Source: Peromyscus leucopus (taxonomy: Eukaryota; Chordata; Mammalia; Rodentia; Cricetidae). From it: a stretch of 64,000 bases of DNA. The stretch lies in the NCBI RefSeq assembly GCF_004664715.2, contig NC_051063.1, positions 140,689,319 to 140,753,318 of the forward strand. The letters are read 5' to 3'. Shown one piece after another: positions 45,415 to 56,100 of this stretch. The notes under the pieces are model-generated. The model did no database searches. It was not told where the DNA came from and saw only the letters and a program-made list of their open reading frames with translations. How positions within the stretch are numbered: the first letter of the stretch is position 1; every line of letters starts with the position of its first letter. Made by a program: the position numbers and the translations under genes.

Positions 45415-47060
45415 TTCCCACTGATTCTTTGGGAATTTCACATCCTGCACCCCAATCCTGCTCACCTTTCAGTCCCTCCATATCCTTCCCTTGCCCTTGC
45501 AGCATCTTCCCCCAAAAGAACCCTCCCCCCAAATCAGTTCAAAACAAAATATAGAAAACAAGCAAGCAAGCAAGCAAACAAAACCCGACCTTGATCTTCC
45601 GACTTGCCCACACCTCTTCATTCTCCCAGTGGCGTTGGGAGCTGTGGTGCATCACACAGTACACCCCTTGGTCCAATCAACCCTACCCACAAAATGTCCA
45701 TGGCCAATGTTCATAGGTCTGGTTAAAGGCCTCTGGCACACCACCATCACTGGACCCTCACCGAAACGCCTCTTGGACACAGCGCTGCTGCCTTGAGTCA
45801 TGGGGATTTGGTGGCTATGATTCTACTGGGCCAGTTCCTTCCAGAACTCCAGCAGGTCACAGATAGGGTAGATGCTGGAGTGGGCCAACACAAGGCCCAG
45901 GGTGGTAGATGAGCTAGTCGATCTGTGCCGCTAGGACAGAGTCTCCTTCAGGAGAGGGCAGAGCTAGCTTTCCTAGGTCTATGCCAATGGGGCCAGCTCT
46001 CCTGCTGTAGTGTCCAGTAAGGGGGCAGGAATAGCTATCTCAAGGCCAGTGGGGGGGTGTAGCCGGCTCAGCATTGACCCTCCGATTTTAACATACATGG
46101 TTCCCATTAACTCCCTGTGGCAACACTGGCTATGAACAGACATCATCACAGACCCCAGCCAGCTACAGCAGGAACATGGTCCCAGACATGGCCTCGGTGG
46201 CAGCTTGGGCCACCCAGATCAGTATGGCTCCAGCAATGGCAAGGTCCTCCTACACCAACATGGTCTCAGGTGGTTGTTCAGACCCTGGGCATCTGCACAG
46301 CCCTTGGGGGTAACAGGAGCCACAGACATCGACTCAGACCCTGAGTGCAGTAGGGCCATAGACCCAGAGATGGCTGTATGCTGCAGCTCAGGCCTTCTAG
46401 ATTAGTGTGACCCTGGAGGCAGTGGGTTCCTCAGACACCAACATGGACTCTGACCACACTCCAGTCATCCATACTGCCATAAGTGGTTACTGAAGCCATG
46501 GACATCAACACAGACCCTGGCTGCTGCAGGACCACTGACTCAGACATGGCCCTTGGCATCAGCCTGGGCCTGGATGTCATCATATCCCCCAGTGGCAGCA
46601 AAGCCCACTCACATCATCATGGCCCTGGTAGCAGCACAGCCCTCAGACACCAAAATGGCCACAAATGGTGGCCCAGATGCTAGGCATTCCCATAACATTG
46701 GTGGCAACACGGGTCATGGACGTCAACAAAGACCAAGACTGTGGTAGGCCTATGGACCCAGACATGGCCCTAGGCAGCAGCCCAGGCCTGGACATCACCC
46801 TGTCCCATGTGACATGAAGGCCACCAACATCAGACCATTCCTCACAGCCCTTGCTTCTTCAGATCTGCCTCCTACTACAGCAGACAAACCATTCCCCAAC
46901 TCTTTCTCTCCCATTTCTCCACCATAAACTTGCTCATCATAATGCATGCTCCTGCCTGGTACCTTGTGGCACCTGCCCGAGGATGTCTTCAGTCAGCCCA
47001 AACCATGAGGACCCAGGCTGCCCTATGGGTGTCTTTTGCCCACCTGAGCTGCATGGCATC
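45415..47060 (-). mobile_element. L1 (Lx-type) 3' region, antisense, with internal degenerate repeats
   Basis: The left edge 'actgattctttgggaatttc' then 'acatcctgcaccccaat' is the antisense of an L1 3' end. The body has 'gaccctcaccgaaacgcctc' and 'gagtcatggggatttggtgg'. From 46131 a 'gacatcaacacagaccctgg'-like phrase with 'acccagacatggccct' recurs at about 46131, 46324, 46499 and 46717, so the 3' region contains degenerate tandem units of roughly 175-220 bp. Frames of 60-110 codons here are not conserved coding sequence. Family naming is from memory. Confidence 0.55.
45560..45580. repeat. (AAGC)n short repeat
   Basis: Four to five AAGC units inside the antisense L1 end. Confidence 0.85.
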
Positions 47061-47183
47061 AAGAAGGCCCATGGACCTAAAAGTACTTTTGTACTGTGAG
47101 TGCATGTCTGTGTGTGTATATATGTCTGTGAACATAGTGAACATATACTTGTTTGTGTATCTGTGTGTCTGTGTGTGTATGTT

Positions 47184-47186
<3 letters not shown>

Positions 47187-47243
<57 letters not shown>
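47187..47243. repeat. Compound (CT)n(GT)n microsatellite
   Basis: About 8 CT units followed by about 20 GT units. Confidence 0.95.
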
Positions 47244-47244
<1 letters not shown>

Positions 47245-48122
47245 ATGCACACAGACATGTGAAAGTAACCTTGAATGGCTGTCAGTTTTATCAAATACCT
47301 ATTTATATCCACTTGTGCGCACGTATGTAGATTTTACTCTTTAATTCATTAAAACTTTGAATCACTTTTAGGGTTTTCTTTCTTTTCTCTGTTAAATCAC
47401 CCATGGGCTCTCTGATGAGTCTACCCTGGTCACACAGATAACACCACAGTAGTAGCTCCTGCTTGTCAGCTGATGTTTGGGACTTCCGTGAAAGGTCACA
47501 GGGCACCTTCCCTTGTGCAGATCTCTCTCTTTCTGTTTTAGTGTCAGTGTTATTGTCCTGGTAATAAAATGACCTAGGGAGTTTTCCTTCTTTTCTCTGT
47601 CCCTAGAAATACTACATGCAAATGAGAAATGGGTAATGCATGTTTGGAAAGTAGGAACCAAAACTTCTCATCCAGAAGTCAATGTAAGGGATAAACTTTT
47701 ATTATTTACATTTTTAATGGCTAAAGATCAACTCTCTTTCTCATAGAATTACATATTTGGCAAGTTATAAGTAGATAATCAGATAAATATAACTAATAAT
47801 TTCTAGAGAATATCTCAGTTTTTAATAAATTGGCATGTAGTCATGCATAGTTTATAATTTCTTTATAACTACATGATTTCTCTAATTAAGCCCTCTCTTT
47901 GGTTACTAGTATAATTTTTTCACGAACTTTCCTGCTCAATAGTATCAGAATTTTCATTTTCATAATCAACGCAAATTAAGCAAGCATCTTTGATTTGTGC
48001 AGGTTCATAGTGACTTGTTTGCTTTGGGCTTTTAAGTGTTTTCTACAAGAGTAACTTGTCTTTCTACTCTTTCTCCTGTCTTTTTTAGGTATGTTTTAGG
48101 TATGTTTCTTTTTTTATATGTT
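47245..48122. other. Unassigned sequence
   Basis: No gene or repeat recognised. Confidence 0.45.
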
Positions 48123-48124
48123 TC

Positions 48125-48318
48125 AAAATTACATTTATTAATTGTGTATGTGAGTTAGAGATGGGGCAATAAATGTGAATGTCACAGAGGCATATGGCAA
48201 GGAAAGAGGACAACTTGAGGGAGTTCTTTTCTAACAAGGGGGTTCTCGGGATTGAACTCATGTCATCAGACTTGGCAGCAAGCGTCTTTACCCACTGTGC
48301 CATCTCACTGGCCCACAT
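48125..48318 (-). mobile_element. B3 SINE
   Basis: 'tttattaattgtgtatgtga', 'gaggacaacttgagggagtt', 'tctcgggattgaactcatgt' and 'acccactgtgccatctcact' follow the antisense B3 unit, with both pol III boxes at the right end. Confidence 0.85.
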
Positions 48319-48319
48319 G

Positions 48320-48900
48320 CAATATTCTATTTAAGCATTTTCTTGATGTGCTTAGCTCATTCATTCTGTCTTTTGTCTTTTTTCTATAAACACTTGATGC
48401 TCCACTTACGCCTGCATTCCACGACTTCAGTAATGAGCTATTATTACTATTATTATGTGATTCTAAAGAGTTGCTTAACTTTCAATACAAACTTTTTAAC
48501 ACCTACGTTATTTGCAGTGTATCCAATGTTTCCATGTGAATGGGTCTTTCGGTCATTCTGGGTTTGTTTTTGACTTTGTTATCTGACATTGGTGTCTATG
48601 TGGCAAATGCTGTACTAGCTAAAATTCACTTTCTGGGTTGCCATGCAGGCTTGAGAGAATGTTGCATCATCATAGACTGTGGGATTTCATTTTCCTCAAT
48701 GCTTTGCATTCCAAGCTCCCCACTCTAAAGATCCTTTGTTGAGTTCACACTCTGCTCTATGGGTTGCACACATATTTTGCAAACTCTGTTATTTTCTATT
48801 GACTTTCTTGAAGTCATCTTTTACCATACAAAAGTTGTTTTTTTTTTAATGTCACTTTAATAAAGTGGCAGTTGCCTATTTTTTTCTTCTTATGCTTATA
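48320..48900. other. Unassigned sequence
   Basis: No gene or repeat recognised. Confidence 0.45.
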
Positions 48901-48902
48901 CA

Positions 48903-49305
48903 ATTCCACATTAGTTCAAGGAAAGCTAACTAACTACCTGTGGATCAGAGGACAAAGCCAGCCACTATATTAAACATGAAGGTCAGACAGTGGTAGCACA
49001 CGCCATTAATCCTAGCATTCAGGAGGCAGAGATCCTGTGAGTTCAAGGTCACACTGGGAACAGAGCCAGGCATGGTGGCACATGCCTTTAATCCCAGCAC
49101 TAGGAAGGAAGGAAGGAAGATGACAGGGCACAGAAAGGTATATAAGGCGTGAGTAAGTAGGAAGTCTCTCTCTTGAGGCTGAGGATTTCATAGAGGTAAG
49201 AACATGGCTGGCTTGTTCTGGTTCTCTGATTTTTGAGCTTTCACCTCAATATCTGGCTCCATATATTTTTTTTATTAGTAACACCTTTTAGCAATTCATG
49301 TTACA
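48903..49305 (+). mobile_element. LTR with B1-like core, 5' end unclear
   Basis: Same plan as 15598-16057: 'gtggatcagaggacaaagcc', 'cacgccattaatcctagcat', 'agccaggcatggtggcacat', TATA-like 'gtatataagg' (49138), 'ggcttgttctggttctctga' and a GTTACA end. The 5' TG end and duplication are not visible, so this copy is truncated or rearranged. Confidence 0.7.
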
Positions 49306-49420
49306 GCCACCTTAAGTGTTCACATAACTCCTAGACATTCTTCCAGGACTATATGTCTGTTTTTATTGTCATAATTCACATGGCGGGGGGGGGGATACAC
49401 AAGCTAAAAGACCTGCAACA

Positions 49421-49620
49421 GGTTGGAGAGATGGCTCAGTGATGAAGAGCATTTACAACTCTTGCAGAGGACCAGAGTTTGGTTCCAAGAACTCACATCA
49501 GGTGACTCACAACCACTTGTAACTCCAGCTTCAGAGAACTCCAATAACTTTGGCCTCCAAGGGCTCTTGTGCACATATCCAAACAGAGACACATAGTTTT
49601 AAAATGAGAAAAGCGAGTAT
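49421..49620 (+). mobile_element. B2 SINE
   Basis: 'ggttggagagatggctcagt', 'acaactcttgcagaggacca', 'caggtgactcacaaccactt' and a degraded A-rich tail. Confidence 0.85.
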
Positions 49621-49624
49621 ATAA

Positions 49625-50055
49625 AATGCAAGATTTCCTAAAATCTCAAACATAAATACAAAATCAATTTCAAAATATTTGTTCATAGTGAAAAATAAAT
49701 CACAACAGAATACACATTTATTTCACTTGACAAATATCTCAAACTTCCCCCAAATCCAGAAAGTGACATATGTTTACTACCTGCCTGCTTACTATTCAGC
49801 TAAGTACTTTTATCTACCTGTTTTTCACAGCACAGTCTTTAGTCTCCTCTAATATCATTAGAGTTTTAACATGCTTTCCACAGAGAGAATAAAGAGGTAA
49901 ATTAGCCTTTAGCCAAATGGACTCAAGTATCTGATGACTCGTAGTTGTCAGTGGTGCAACTCAGGGGGAAAAGAGACACACCTCTAGATTTAGAACTCCT
50001 TCATGATGTGTCTTCCAAGCCAGAAATCAGAAAAACCGCATGGACATGAGTTTGA
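49625..50055. other. Unassigned sequence
   Basis: No gene or repeat recognised. Confidence 0.45.
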
Positions 50056-50059
50056 ATTC

Positions 50060-50335
50060 CAGCACTCACAAACAAAGCTGGGTATCGTAGGTGGTGCATG
50101 TCCGCAATTCCTGTACTGGGACTGTGGAGACAGGATGAGCCTCCTGAGCTCACTGGCTAGCTAGTTTAGCTGAACTAGTGAATCCTGGATTCACTGAGAG
50201 ACCCTGTCTCAAAATTTAAGGTGGAGAGTGGTAGACAAATATACCTGATACCATCAACCTCTGGCCTTTACATGCATGTGCAACCTGTGCATCATCCACA
50301 TGTACATACCACACAGGAATATAAATTAAAAATTG
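50060..50335 (+). mobile_element. Composite B-type SINE (B4/B3-related)
   Basis: 'gctgggtatcgtaggtggtg', 'gagctcactggctagctag', 'ttcactgagagaccctgtct' and 'aaggtggagagtggtag' match a murid composite SINE that I recall but cannot assign to one subfamily. Confidence 0.55.
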
Positions 50336-50385
50336 GAAAAGAATATCAACCAAGAAATTAATTCACTGTATACATCTAAAAAGTG

Positions 50386-50512
50386 TGTGTATACACACGT
50401 GTACATATATACACAAATGTACAAATATACAGATATTTATCAAAATATATACATATATATTTACACACACACATATATATATGTACATATATATGTGTGT
50501 GTGCATTTATGT
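50386..50512. repeat. AT/AC-rich alternating purine-pyrimidine tract
   Basis: Irregular TATACACA, ATATAC and GTGTGT steps over about 125 bp. Confidence 0.8.
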
Positions 50513-50514
50513 TT

Positions 50515-51402
50515 CTATGAGGTGTGCCTGCATGAATGTGGCAGCCATCAGGGCTAGGTGTGGTTTTATTTCCCTTTGCTGGCTGTTTCTTTTTTTTTTA
50601 GGTCTGTCTTAGGAACTTAAACTTTATATTTTCACAGCATTGAAGGAAAGGAGGGGGGTACAAAATTCAAATGGTGCCCATTCAGCAAACAAAAACCACT
50701 TCTGAGCATCTCCCCGGCTGTGTCTCCTCCCATTCTCCTTAGAGCTGGTCTCCTGCAGAGCTAACCCAGGCTTCAAGTCCAGACTGCTGGCATCCCGCTG
50801 TAGCAATTAGAGGAACTGCCCCTCAACGCCAGCTTTATTTTATCCTATGATTGCTAGGGAGAACGGGCACACAGCATCCAGTAGGCAGCCATTGTCGCGG
50901 TACCTGTTATCACTGTCATTTCCTGCTTCATTCAGGTGCAGCCGCCTTAAATACCCGCGAAGCAGTTGTGCTTAAAAGACTGAGCCCTGCACTCCAAGTA
51001 TATGAGAACAAGGCAGAAGCTGGACTGGGTGGCTTGAAGGGCATAGATAAAACAGTGTAGCTGGATGTCAGGAGATTTTGAATTACAGTGGGCAAGGGTA
51101 GCTGGGGTCAACGTAGGACCTTAAACATCCATAAATAGGTACATTTCAAATAAGTGCCCCCATGAATTCTGTCTGAGCTTGCCTGCTTTTGGTTACTATC
51201 AAACCTCTCAGCAGTAGGTGGCATAATTTCCAGGGATTAATCTGCGCACACATATTTGGGATTCAATAGCCTGTTCTGAGAACATTGTTTCCATCTGGGC
51301 GCTTCTTGCTCAGAGGGCAACAGGAGCCGCTCACTTTCCGTGAGGTGTTAATTTGGATGGAATAGTTACTGCTTAGTCTTTCCATGGGCCAGCTGAGCTC
51401 TG
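50515..51402. other. Unassigned sequence
   Basis: No gene or repeat named. A CTCF-like 14-mer with two mismatches lies on the plus strand at 51211-51224. Confidence 0.4.
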
Positions 51403-51404
51403 CT

Positions 51405-51535
51405 CAAGGACTTTGCATACCATTCCCTTAATTCTTGTAAGTGGTATTCCAGATGAAGAAGGCAAGACCCAGAAAGACAAGAAACATCTCTCAAATCTAA
51501 TAGCTGTAAAGCAACAGAGAGCTGAGATTCCAGGA
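51405..51535 (+). mobile_element. MIR SINE
   Basis: 'tccagatgaagaaggcaaga', 'cccagaaagacaagaaac' and 'tagctgtaaagcaacagag' fit the MIR core and right arm. Old. Confidence 0.6.
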
Positions 51536-51539
51536 AGAC

Positions 51540-52520
51540 AGGGTGGGGTAGGGGATGGGGATGGTAGTAAAGATTCAAGGAAAGAGTGGTGGTTTTTTTT
51601 CCACTAGAAGGAACTGTCTCTGTAGGATCAGGCCATTTCTACAATATTCAAAATAAATATGGCGAGTCTAAGATGACAATACTTGTGAGACTTACCTTCA
51701 CTTATCACCAAGATGAAGGGTTGGACTCTGTCACTTAGACTGACAAGTCCATGACTTATTCTGATTTGTTGCCATGTAAAAAACAAAGCGTGGGGAAGAT
51801 TACAAGTTAAGGTTTCCGAAAAAATGGCAACTTAAAGGCTAAGATTAAGTGTACACACAAAGACGCGAGATGTAAATCCAGCAGAGCGATGATCCGCTGA
51901 GGATAAGCACTTCCAATCACTAGTTCCAACCTTAGCCTGCAGGTGGCAGTGCAGGCCACTGGATGCGGCCTTTGGCCTTAGGGAGAGCATTTCAGAGGAC
52001 CAGGGGGCAAGTGAGGAATCCTGTTTCCAAAGTCTTAACTTTTACTCCTATGTGAGAGTCACTTCGGCAGGTGGATCTTGGAACCGTTTTCTTCGACCTC
52101 TCCCTCCCCTCTGGTGTTTTATTTCCCCCTTTACTATTTATCTTACACATTCTCAAAGTCCAAAAGGGGGCACTTGGGACTGAAATAGATGTATTGTTGT
52201 TTTTCCTCAGACTTCAAATCAGATGTTGAAAGGATCGACTAAGGAGTTGGAAACAGCTGTCTAGACCATTCGATATGTCCATCCATCAACCTAGATAATA
52301 TCTCTCAGGAATGTCTTCTTCATGTACCTGGTGATTCAATCCACTTATATCGCTTTCTTCCTGAAACCTTCAATACTTCCCAAATGCTGACAGGGAAATG
52401 CTGAAAATGTGACTCTGGCATCCTTTCTCCACTTACACAAACCACCACATCAAACTCCAGCTGTCTATGACATCCACGAGCCCAGACTGTCCATGCCCAT
52501 TCTTACCTAGAGTACGGCAT
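51540..52520. other. Unassigned sequence with a CTCF-like site
   Basis: No gene or repeat recognised apart from the site at 51936-51949, described separately. Confidence 0.4.
51936..51949 (+). promoter_or_regulatory. CTCF-like core motif
   Basis: CCTGCAGGTGGCAG fits the CTCF core pattern with one mismatch (position 3), and is followed by TGCAGG. It lies in apparently unique DNA. Binding is inferred only. Confidence 0.4.
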
Positions 52521-52527
52521 CCTCCTC

Positions 52528-53000
52528 TGTGGTGATATTTTATTTGTGATGAAATGTAATTTTATTTGTATGTTAATAAATAAAGTTTGCCTGGAGATCA
52601 GAGGTCATAGCGAGCCATAAACAGAAGTCAGGTAGTGGTAGCACACACCCTTAATCCTATCACATGGCAGGCAGAGTCTCTGTGTGGTCAAGGACACAGC
52701 CAAGCGTGGTGACACATGCCTTTATTCCCAGTACCAACCATAGAGACCTGGAGGTCTGTATAGACAGGCAGTGATGAGGAAGTGATGTGGCTGGGCTTAG
52801 AGCCAATGAGAAGGCAGAACAGGAAGGCAATAAAAGCACAGGTTAGATAGGAAGAAGCTCTGTCTTGGGAAACTACGTTGAGGTGGTACGCTAAGGTTAG
52901 TTAGGTGGCTATTTGCTATTTCTCTGATCTCTTCTGCTATTACTCCTGTATTTGGCTCTGTGTTTCTTATTTAATAAGACCATTTAGAAATTTGTCTACA
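52528..53000 (+). mobile_element. Solo LTR with B1-like core
   Basis: 473 bp from TGTGGTGATATT to GTCTACA, flanked by the perfect 6-bp duplication CTCCTC (52522-52527, 53001-53006). It contains 'gttaataaataaagtttgcc', B1-like 'cacacacccttaatcctatc' and 'tgacacatgcctttattccc', and an end-proximal 'tatttaataagaccattt'. It is a diverged relative of 15598-16057. Confidence 0.85.
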
Positions 53001-53034
53001 CTCCTCCCCGAAATGTTCTCTCCTTGAGCTGTCC

Positions 53035-53350
53035 ATCAACAGATAACATACAGTGAAAAACTTGTATGCATATAAAATGGAATGCTATTCAGCTCTAAAG
53101 GAAACTATAATTATGAAAATTTTAGGAAAATGGATGGACTTAGAATATGTATTATTAAGTGAGGATACACGACCTCAGAAAGAAAAAAAACCTCCACATT
53201 ATTTTTTATATAAAGAACCTATCCCATAATATATACATATATATGTAAACAAATGTACATATGGATATAATATAACATGTAGGAAAGAGAACAAGGAGAG
53301 CTAAATGCTAGGAGATGGGAAAGGATGGAATGTAAGTGATGGGCATGAGT
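53035..53350 (+). mobile_element. L1 3' end fragment
   Basis: 'aaatggaatgctattcagct', 'ggaaaatggatggacttaga', 'tattattaagtgaggataca' and 'cgacctcagaaag' follow the sense L1 region near the 3' UTR. Confidence 0.7.
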
Positions 53351-53354
53351 TATG

Positions 53355-53605
53355 AAAGAGGCTATAAAGCTAATTGGTTTTCTAGTTCTAGCTCTGTTGT
53401 GGATTTTTGGAGGGTTGGTGGTGGATGAGCGCATAAAAATACATTTAACAGTGGAGGGGTAAAGTCCAATGTGAAGCTCCACGGCTTCAGAATGGCTTTT
53501 CAAACAGTATGCAATTTAATTGAGATGTATAGACTTTGCTTCTAGTTAATTTCACTCATGATGTTTTTATATTTGCAAGTTATTTATAGCAAAGTTTATG
53601 TTAAA
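53355..53605. other. Unassigned sequence
   Basis: Nothing recognised. Confidence 0.45.
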
Positions 53606-53687
53606 AAAGAGCCAGCCGGGCAGTGGTGGCACATGCCTTTAATCCCAGCACTGGGGAGGCAGAGGCAGGTGGATCTTTGTGAGTTCC

Positions 53688-54095
53688 TGTGGGCGCCACG
53701 GGCCCTGGCCCCCGACTGTGAGTGGCTGCGGCCTTGCTTGCTGACCTTGATCAGATGTCCTCCCTATTCAGATTCCCTGCCGGTATCCACCCTTCTGAAT
53801 GCTTAAGGGAAGTTCCTTGTTTGTGTATCCTGCATATTGGGCGTTAACAACTTAGATGCAAGAATGTAGAACATTGGGTCTGGAATGTAGACCATTAGTA
53901 GCGAACTTCTGCCCTCTGGGGGTTCCTCCATTTGTGCTGTAAGCCTGTATTTAAGGTTTCTTCCCTCTTTCAATAAACGGCATTCGACATCCAATCATAC
54001 GAATGACCCACTGTCTCTTGTCTCTATTTTTTAATCCGCAGCCCTTCGCTCAGACATGGTAAATGGGTATCGGTAATGCGGGCGTTACCGCTACA
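53688..54095 (+). mobile_element. Solo LTR inserted in a B1
   Basis: 408 bp, TGTGGGCGCC to CCGCTACA, with the perfect 6-bp duplication AGTTCC (53682-53687, 54096-54101). A TATA-like 'tatttaagg' at about 53949 and 'ttcaataaacgg' at about 53970 give a U3-R-U5 layout. 6-bp duplications are typical of class II (ERVK/IAP-like) elements. GC-rich at the 5' end, and it lacks the B1-like core of the other LTRs. No internal region remains. Confidence 0.92.
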
Positions 54096-54167
54096 AGTTC
54101 CAGGCCAGCCTGATCTACAGAGCAAGATCCAGGAAAGGCACAAAGCTATACAGAGAAACCCTGTCTC

Positions 54168-54183
54168 AAAACACACACACACA

Positions 54184-54226
<43 letters not shown>

Positions 54227-54233
54227 ACACACA

Positions 54234-54296
<63 letters not shown>
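54168..54296. repeat. (CA)n microsatellite
   Basis: About 64 CA-type units with three TA substitutions, grown from the A-tail of the B1. Confidence 0.97.
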
Positions 54297-54299
<3 letters not shown>

Positions 54300-54310
54300 G
54301 AGCCAAATCA

Positions 54311-54505
54311 GGGCTGGACAGACGGCTCAGAGGTGAAGAGCACTGGCTACTCTTCCAGAGGACCCAGGTTCACTTCCCAACACCCACATGGCAGCTCATA
54401 GCTGTCTGTAACTCTTGTTCTAGAGCATCCGATGCCCTCATACAGACATACCTGCAGGCAAAACACCTATGTACATAAAATAAAAATAAATCAATTATTT
54501 TTAAA
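54311..54505 (+). mobile_element. B2 SINE at the same target motif
   Basis: 'gggctggacagacggctcag', 'gaagagcactggctactctt', 'acccacatggcagctcatag' and tail 'aaaataaaaataaatc'. The duplication AAAGAGCCAAA is at 54297-54307 and 54506-54516. The left copy is also the right duplication of the B1, so three copies of AAAGAGCCA bracket the two SINEs. Confidence 0.95.
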
Positions 54506-54519
54506 AAAGAGCCAAACAG

Positions 54520-54738
54520 TGGTGACCAGAGGCTAAGGTATGAAGAAAATTGGGCGTTGATAGTCCTTGGGCACAAAGCCTCAAGCAGGCAAAAAGAATT
54601 TTTGATTTTTAGATCAATAGTAATAATCAAATACTGCCCATTTCAGTATTGCCAGAGGAGTGGGTTTCAAATGTTCTCATCCAAAATAAGGTAAATATCT
54701 GAGGTGAGGAAGTTAGGTCAGCTCTGCTGTATCATCTA
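54520..54738. other. Unassigned sequence
   Basis: No repeat or gene recognised before the minisatellite. Confidence 0.45.
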
Positions 54739-54739
54739 C

Positions 54740-55676
54740 ACTGCACACAAGCATCATGGTGCAGCTCTGTACCCACACTGCATGCAAACATCACAGTGCA
54801 GCTCTGTACCCACACTGCATGCAAACATCACTGTGCAGCTCTGTACCCACACTGCATGCAGACATCACAGTGCAGTTCTGTAACCACACTGCATGCAAAC
54901 ATCACAGTGCAGCTCTGTAACCACACTGCATGCAAACATCACTGTGCAGCTCTGTACCCATACTGCATGCAAACATCACTGTGCAGCTCTGTACCCACAC
55001 TGCATGCAAACATCACTGTGCAGCTCTGTAACCACACTGCATGCAAACATCACAGTGCTGCTCTGTGCCCACACTGCATGCAGACATCACTGTGCAGCTC
55101 TGTACCCACACTGCATGCAAACATCACTGTGCAGCTCTGTACCCACACTGCATGCAGACATCACAGTGCAGCTCTGTAACCACACTGCATGCAGACATCA
55201 CAGTGCAACTCTGTGACCACACTGCATGCAAACATCACAGTGCAGCTCTGTGACCACACTGCATGCAAACATCACAGTGCAGCTCTGTGACCACACTGCA
55301 TGCAAACATCACAGTGCAGCTCTGTGACCACACTGCATGCAAACATCACAGTGCAGCTCTGTACCCACACTGCATGCAGACATCACAGTGCAGCTCTGTA
55401 CCCACACTGCATGCAGACATCACAGTGCAGCTCTGTAACCACACTGCATGCAAACATCACAGTGCAGCTCTGTGACCACACTGCATGCAAACATCACAGT
55501 GCAACTCTGTGACCACACTGCATGCAAACATCACAGTGCAGCTCTGTGACCACACTGCATGCAAACATCACAGTGCAGCTCTGTGACCACACTGCATGCA
55601 AACATCACAGTGCAGCTCTGTGACCACACTGCATGCAAACATCACAGTGCAGCTCTGTACCCACACTGCATGCAAT
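54740..55676 (+). repeat. 37-bp minisatellite, 25 phased units
   Basis: Units beginning ACTGCATGCA start every 37 bp from 54740 to 55628, plus a 12-bp partial unit. No unit has gained or lost a base. Variation is by substitution: AAAC or AGAC; CACAGTG (18 units), CACTGTG (6 units) or degenerate (unit 1); TACCC, TAACC or TGACC. Units 13-17 and 21-25 carry the same series at most variable sites. The repeat has no stop in any plus frame, which gives spurious frames of 70-127 codons. Unit 1 is the most diverged. Confidence 0.98.
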
Positions 55677-55679
55677 ATA

Positions 55680-56025
55680 ATTTGTCTATGTGTAAAAGGG
55701 TCCAGATCCTGATACACAGACTTCACTCCAGACCAATGAAATCTGCATGTTTGTGGGTGGGCACAGAAAACACGTGATTTCCAGGCATAAGGGGAGCTGA
55801 GGCTTCCTGCCAGGTTTGTGGTTTTAAAGGATGTTCTCAGGGCCAGCAGTGTTAGAGAACAGTCAATGTATTTGAAACGCACATCTTGAGACCTACCACA
55901 AACTAAGGAATCAGTAAGGGTTGGGTAGTGACAGTGGTCATATTTTTAAGAAGCCTGTCCCGGTGGTATATGCAAATGTCTGAGAAATGCTGTCACACAG
56001 TGTAAGTTGCCTAATTATTTATTTC
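55680..56025. other. Unassigned sequence
   Basis: Nothing recognised. Confidence 0.45.
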
Positions 56026-56029
56026 AGTT

Positions 56030-56100
56030 GTTGACAATAGAGAAACCAGGGCCTCGTGCATTCTAGGCAAGGGCTCCATATTTATTTGTGAGGCCAACAC
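56030..56100 (-). mobile_element. RSINE/ID-type fragment
   Basis: 'cagggcctcgtgcattctag' and 'gcaagggctccatatt' resemble an antisense RSINE left part. Confidence 0.45.

Larger units (their letters stand above)
53616..54296 (+). mobile_element. B1 SINE split by an LTR
   Basis: The left half, 53616-53687, starts 'gccgggcagtggtggcacat' and stops at 'tgtgagttcc'. The right half, 54096-54296, resumes 'agttccaggccagcctgatc' and has an A-tail converted to (CA)n. The B1 is flanked by AAAGAGCCA at 53607-53615 and 54297-54305. The 408 bp between the halves is a separate LTR. Confidence 0.96.

Noticed and set aside
46117..47262. Several 60-110 codon plus-strand frames
   Set aside because: They lie in an antisense L1 3' region with internal repeats and a microsatellite; no domain is shared.
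47100..47344. Cys/Val dipeptide-repeat frames
   Set aside because: Readings of the (CT)n(GT)n microsatellite; the same applies at 206-298, 20787-20813, 54168-54296 and 60827-60908.
52528..53000. Independent B1 insertions inside the LTRs
   Set aside because: The B1-like parts lack their own A-tails and target duplications and recur at the same place in related LTRs, so they are part of the LTR.
54796..55179. 127-codon open frame of His/Cys/Ser-rich repeats
   Set aside because: It is the 37-bp minisatellite read through. All three plus frames are open because the unit has no stop, and 37 is not a multiple of 3.
54740..55676. Possible CRISPR array
   Set aside because: Units are directly adjacent with no unique spacers, and the context is a mammalian genome.
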